NCBI GenBank assembly: GCA_947088345.1
Contig: CAMUGE010000007.1
Coordinates: forward strand, 1 to 64,000
DNA length: 64,000 nt
Source: an uncultured Roseburia sp.
GTDB taxonomy: Bacteria > Bacillota > Clostridia > Lachnospirales > Lachnospiraceae
Reading direction: 5' to 3'
Positions 61,576 through 64,000 of this stretch are shown here, one piece after another. Numbering within the stretch: the first letter of the stretch is position 1; the number at the start of each line of letters is the position of its first letter. Made by a program: the position numbers and the translations under genes. Under the pieces are notes generated by a model. The model saw only the letters and a list, made by a program, of their open reading frames with translations. It made no database searches and was not told where the DNA came from.

Positions 61576-62469
61576 TTAACCAATGTGCTTCTGTTTTTGA
61601 AAACAAAATGCAAAGTAACCGATTCCCGTGTCAAATAAAAGACTATAATAAGGAAATTCTTCCGCGAACATCTGATGGAATGTTTCGTTATTCTGCATTC
61701 CTTCCTGAATTAGCTGACAGGTATCCAGTGTAAAATAAAGCCCGATATGTTTGACAAGCTGCTCTGAAATCTGAGAAACGGCATAGAGAAGCGTCTGGTC
61801 AACCCGGTCTAACGGTATGTTGATAAGTTCTCCGATTGTCGTAAGTACCAGCCTTTCTTCATATACGAGAAAGATCTGTTCCTTTTCACCTTTCTGCGTC
61901 AGATAAACCATTTCATAACAGAGCCTTTTTCCGAAATCTTCTCCGCCATAACGCTCGCTGACAATTTTAGTGTCCATACAAAACATGTCGCTCATTATAT
62001 GTATAATGGCATTCTTAAGACCCGATATCTCATCATCGCCGGGGCTGCTGACCCATTTCTTGGATACGATTCCGGTAATGGCCCTGTCCTCTATCATAAT
62101 ATGGCCGTTTAGCCATCCTAAACAGATGCCAAGAAAATGTTGGATTGCTTCCAGGGAATAGCGGGATTTTTCCAGTTCCTGTTCCAGCGCCGGTATCGTA
62201 TTATATTTCATGTTGTCATGCAGCCGTTTATGCGCGTCATACCCGTCGTATTTTATACTGCGCATATAATTCTCTTCCGACTCAAAATGATAAATCACAT
62301 AATTCTTAAAAAATTTTATTCCTTCTCTGCAGGCCCACTCGGCGCTTTTTGAATCCTCTATCAGATTTACCAGTTTGCGCATCATGGAAAACAACTTCTG
62401 ATGCGCCTGGTCAATTTCATCTACGCCAATGCAGAATTTGTCGTTCCAAATGATCTCATTTCCTCTCAC
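61576..62469 (-). CDS. Bacteriohemerythrin fused to a CheX-like domain
   Basis: A 297-residue protein. Residues 1-135 form a hemerythrin with a complete di-iron ligand set: His23, His61, Glu65, His80, His84, His123 and Asp128, so it can bind O2 (or NO). The C-terminal half (about 150-297) has the alternating layout of CheX/CheC-type phosphatases (FCMDTKIVSERYGGEDFG, LTTIGELINIPLDRVDQTLLYAVSQISEQLV); this assignment is tentative and lacks a clean E-xx-N motif. The start is GTG 62469 with AGGAGGAG upstream. Its position just before the chemosensory operon suggests O2 or redox input to CheY-type signalling. Confidence 0.8.
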   Translation of the reverse strand: MRGNEIIWNDKFCIGVDEIDQAHQKLFSMMRKLVNLIEDSKSAEWACREGIKFFKNYVIYHFESEENYMRSIKYDGYDAHKRLHDNMKYNTIPALEQELEKSRYSLEAIQHFLGICLGWLNGHIMIEDRAITGIVSKKWVSSPGDDEISGLKNAIIHIMSDMFCMDTKIVSERYGGEDFGKRLCYEMVYLTQKGEKEQIFLVYEERLVLTTIGELINIPLDRVDQTLLYAVSQISEQLVKHIGLYFTLDTCQLIQEGMQNNETFHQMFAEEFPYYSLLFDTGIGYFAFCFQKQKHIG

Positions 62470-62512
62470 ACGTCTACTCCTCCTGTAAAACTGTTGTACT
62501 GTCTGTCTTCTG

Positions 62513-63496
62513 TCATGCAGAATAAGCGTGACTATGCCGCTCTTCCGTCCGTTCCTTTTGTTCCTCCATCTCTTCCGGGGTACATTTTCTTACTTTTACA
62601 GAATGAATCATTTTATTTTCCACAGAAATTATCTCGAATAAAAAGCCATATGCCTGAACGGAAAACACTTCGTGGTCCTCCGGTATCTTGTCAATCCGGG
62701 ATATGATAAAACCGTTTAACGTCTCAAATTCGTCTGCATCATCTTTTGCGGACTTTATGCCAAGCACTTTCATCACTTTTGAGAAATCAGCCATACCGTC
62801 AATCTGGTATGTTCCGTTCGGATATGAAAGAATCATCTGTTCCTCTTCGTCGTGCTCGTCTTCAATATTTCCGACGATTTCTTCCAGAATATCCTCCATC
62901 GCTACAATACCTGCCGTCTGACCGTACTCATCGACAACAACAACCATATGGTTTTTCTCTGACTGCATCATGGTAAACAATGTATTGATATTTCTTGTCT
63001 CGGGAATAAATTCCACTTCGCGGACAAGCCCTTCCATGTTTCGAACCGGAGTATTGGAAACGGAATCGTCTCCGCAGAACATCAGGGCCTCCCTGATATG
63101 TAATACGCCGATGATATTATTGATATCTTCCTGATAGACCGGAAAACGGGAATAATTATTCTCCTTTATAAAAGAAAGCATCTCTAAAAAAGTCATATCG
63201 CCGTTGATCGCTACGATATTTTTGCGGTGCGTCATAATATCTTTTGCATCTTTGTCGCCAAATTCAAAGATATTGTGTATCATTTCTGCTTCACTTGCCA
63301 AAAGCACACCCTGCTCATGCCCTTCTTTTACCATGGAAATGATCTCCTCCTCAGTGACATCGTCGGTATTTCCGTGAAATGTCACCCCCATGGTGCCAAG
63401 CAGTTTGCGCAGCAGAATTGCAATCACAAACAGTGCAATAAAAACAAGTACCAACAAAATAACGATCCCCCAACTGGGACTGACGCCATCGTCCAT
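62513..63496 (-). CDS. CorC/HlyC-type CBS protein with one membrane helix
   Basis: A 327-residue relative of hemolysin C/CNNM-type magnesium proteins. One N-terminal membrane helix (about residues 8-28) replaces the four-helix DUF21 domain; then an acidic linker, a CBS pair (VGSxx-like IMTHRKNIVAINGDMTFLEML and MVVVVDEYGQTAGIVAMEDILEEIVG) and a C-terminal CorC_HlyC transporter-associated domain. It likely senses nucleotide or Mg status. The ATG at 63496 (AAGGAAG upstream) is preferred: the promoter at 63540-63569 rules out longer starts. Confidence 0.87.
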   Translation of the reverse strand: MDDGVSPSWGIVILLVLVFIALFVIAILLRKLLGTMGVTFHGNTDDVTEEEIISMVKEGHEQGVLLASEAEMIHNIFEFGDKDAKDIMTHRKNIVAINGDMTFLEMLSFIKENNYSRFPVYQEDINNIIGVLHIREALMFCGDDSVSNTPVRNMEGLVREVEFIPETRNINTLFTMMQSEKNHMVVVVDEYGQTAGIVAMEDILEEIVGNIEDEHDEEEQMILSYPNGTYQIDGMADFSKVMKVLGIKSAKDDADEFETLNGFIISRIDKIPEDHEVFSVQAYGFLFEIISVENKMIHSVKVRKCTPEEMEEQKERTEERHSHAYSA

Positions 63497-63539
63497 AAAG
63501 CATTCTTCCTTTCCATTCATTTGTGCCTTGACTTTTAAT

Positions 63540-63569
63540 ATCATACCATATCTTGTGTACAACCGTCAA
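63540..63569 (-). promoter_or_regulatory. Promoter of the CorC-like gene
   Basis: On the minus strand TTGACG (63564-63569), 18-bp spacer, TATGAT (63540-63545) with an upstream TGG giving an extended -10. It begins just after the mazF stop, so the CorC and hemerythrin genes can be expressed apart from the toxin. Confidence 0.65.
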
Positions 63570-63574
63570 GTTTC

Positions 63575-63922
63575 TTATGTATACAATTCCAGGCTGATTT
63601 CCAGCGCCTTGTCTATCTTTACAAGGATCTGCTGATCCAAATGGCAGACTTTGTCTTTTAATCGCTGTTTGTCTATGGTTCGCAGCTGTTCCAGCAGCAC
63701 AACGGAATCTTTTACCAGATCGTATTTGCGGCTGTCAAGCTCCACATGCGTCGGCAGCTTAGCCTTGTTCATCTGGGATGTAATCGCTGCGCAGATCACA
63801 GTAGGACTGTGCCTGTTGCCCACATCATTCTGTATAATCAATACCGGACGTATACCGCCCTGCTCTGAGCCTACGACCGGCCTTAAATCTGCATAAAAAA
63901 TATCACCTCGTCGAATTATCAT
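63575..63922 (-). CDS. MazF/PemK-type endoribonuclease toxin (NdoA-like)
   Basis: A 115-residue PemK-family RNase that cuts mRNA at short sequence motifs. [30 protein letters not shown] and the CAAITSQ strand are the family core, with the active-site Arg and Thr positions kept. It resembles the single-copy NdoA/EndoA of Firmicutes. AAGGAG precedes the ATG. Its antitoxin would be encoded to the right, outside the window; only 78 bp remain and they contain no complete gene. Confidence 0.94.
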   Translation of the reverse strand: MIIRRGDIFYADLRPVVGSEQGGIRPVLIIQNDVGNRHSPTVICAAITSQMNKAKLPTHVELDSRKYDLVKDSVVLLEQLRTIDKQRLKDKVCHLDQQILVKIDKALEISLELYT

Positions 63923-64000
63923 ATACTCTCCTTACATCAAATCATGAAACGATTCTGTTCATTGAAACTATCTGATGGATAGTATTGCCAATTTTAACGG

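Noticed and set aside
63942..63998. 18-codon open frame at the right edge on the minus strand, upstream of mazF
   Set aside because: It could be the tail of the gene preceding mazF (antitoxin or alr), but 18 codons without a recognisable motif cannot be judged.

Overview
The window is a low-to-mid GC Firmicutes chromosome segment, most probably from a spore-forming member of the Lachnospiraceae (Clostridia). The evidence is an alpha/beta-type small acid-soluble spore protein, YtfJ/GerW with a DUF2953 partner, a DUF4358 lipoprotein, a Gx-transporter/NusG-II pair, the YloU-FakA-RecG order next to a divergent rpmB, and AGGAGG-type ribosome sites throughout. I cannot fix the genus. I saw no rRNA, tRNA, IS element or CRISPR array. 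Coding density is high and most genes are on the minus strand.

Layout. 1-5.1 kb: spore protein with an unusual leader hairpin, recG, fakA, yloU, rpmB. 5.1-15 kb: a uronate-catabolism island built around a LacI-family regulator. On its left are minus-strand uxaB-uxaA, a sugar-binding lipoprotein and a TIM-barrel isomerase; on its right are plus-strand uxaC-kduI and an RpiB-family isomerase. Two cre/LacI-type operators sit just downstream of the two divergent promoters. 15-24.6 kb: PepSY lipoprotein, a cytidylate-kinase-like protein, a 46-residue membrane protein, YtfJ, DUF2953, Nudix, then U32 peptidase-SEDS-PBP-DUF4358. 24.6-30.1 kb: a ZapA with a very long coiled coil, ruvAB, Gx transporter, NusG-II protein, miaB. 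30.1-34.6 kb: a chemoreceptor, an AraC regulator and a divergent MATE exporter whose promoter carries AraC-like direct repeats. 34.6-38.7 kb: proB / 5-formyl-THF cyclo-ligase / proA and an ApbE lipoprotein. 38.7-49.6 kb: a zinc-ribbon/TPR membrane protein, folD, fhs, ftsK, uppP, tepA, glgA, yebC.

49.8-61.5 kb is the most distinctive region. It is a complete chemosensory cluster (cheR, cheB, cheY, cheA, cheW, a receptor with almost no external domain) fused into one gene train with a hybrid histidine kinase, a free HPt protein, an intact HD-GYP response regulator and a paralogous response regulator whose HD-GYP site looks destroyed. Just upstream is a bacteriohemerythrin with a CheX-like C-terminal half. 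No flagellar gene is present in the window. A CorC-like CBS protein and a MazF-type toxin close the window.

The strongest non-coding signal is a 155-nt sequence present twice (37553-37707 and 49682-49836, 152/155 identical), 12 kb apart. It holds three bulged hairpins, and the whole 10-nt loop of the second hairpin is complementary to a 10-nt segment just before a ribosome site, which predicts an RNA pseudoknot.
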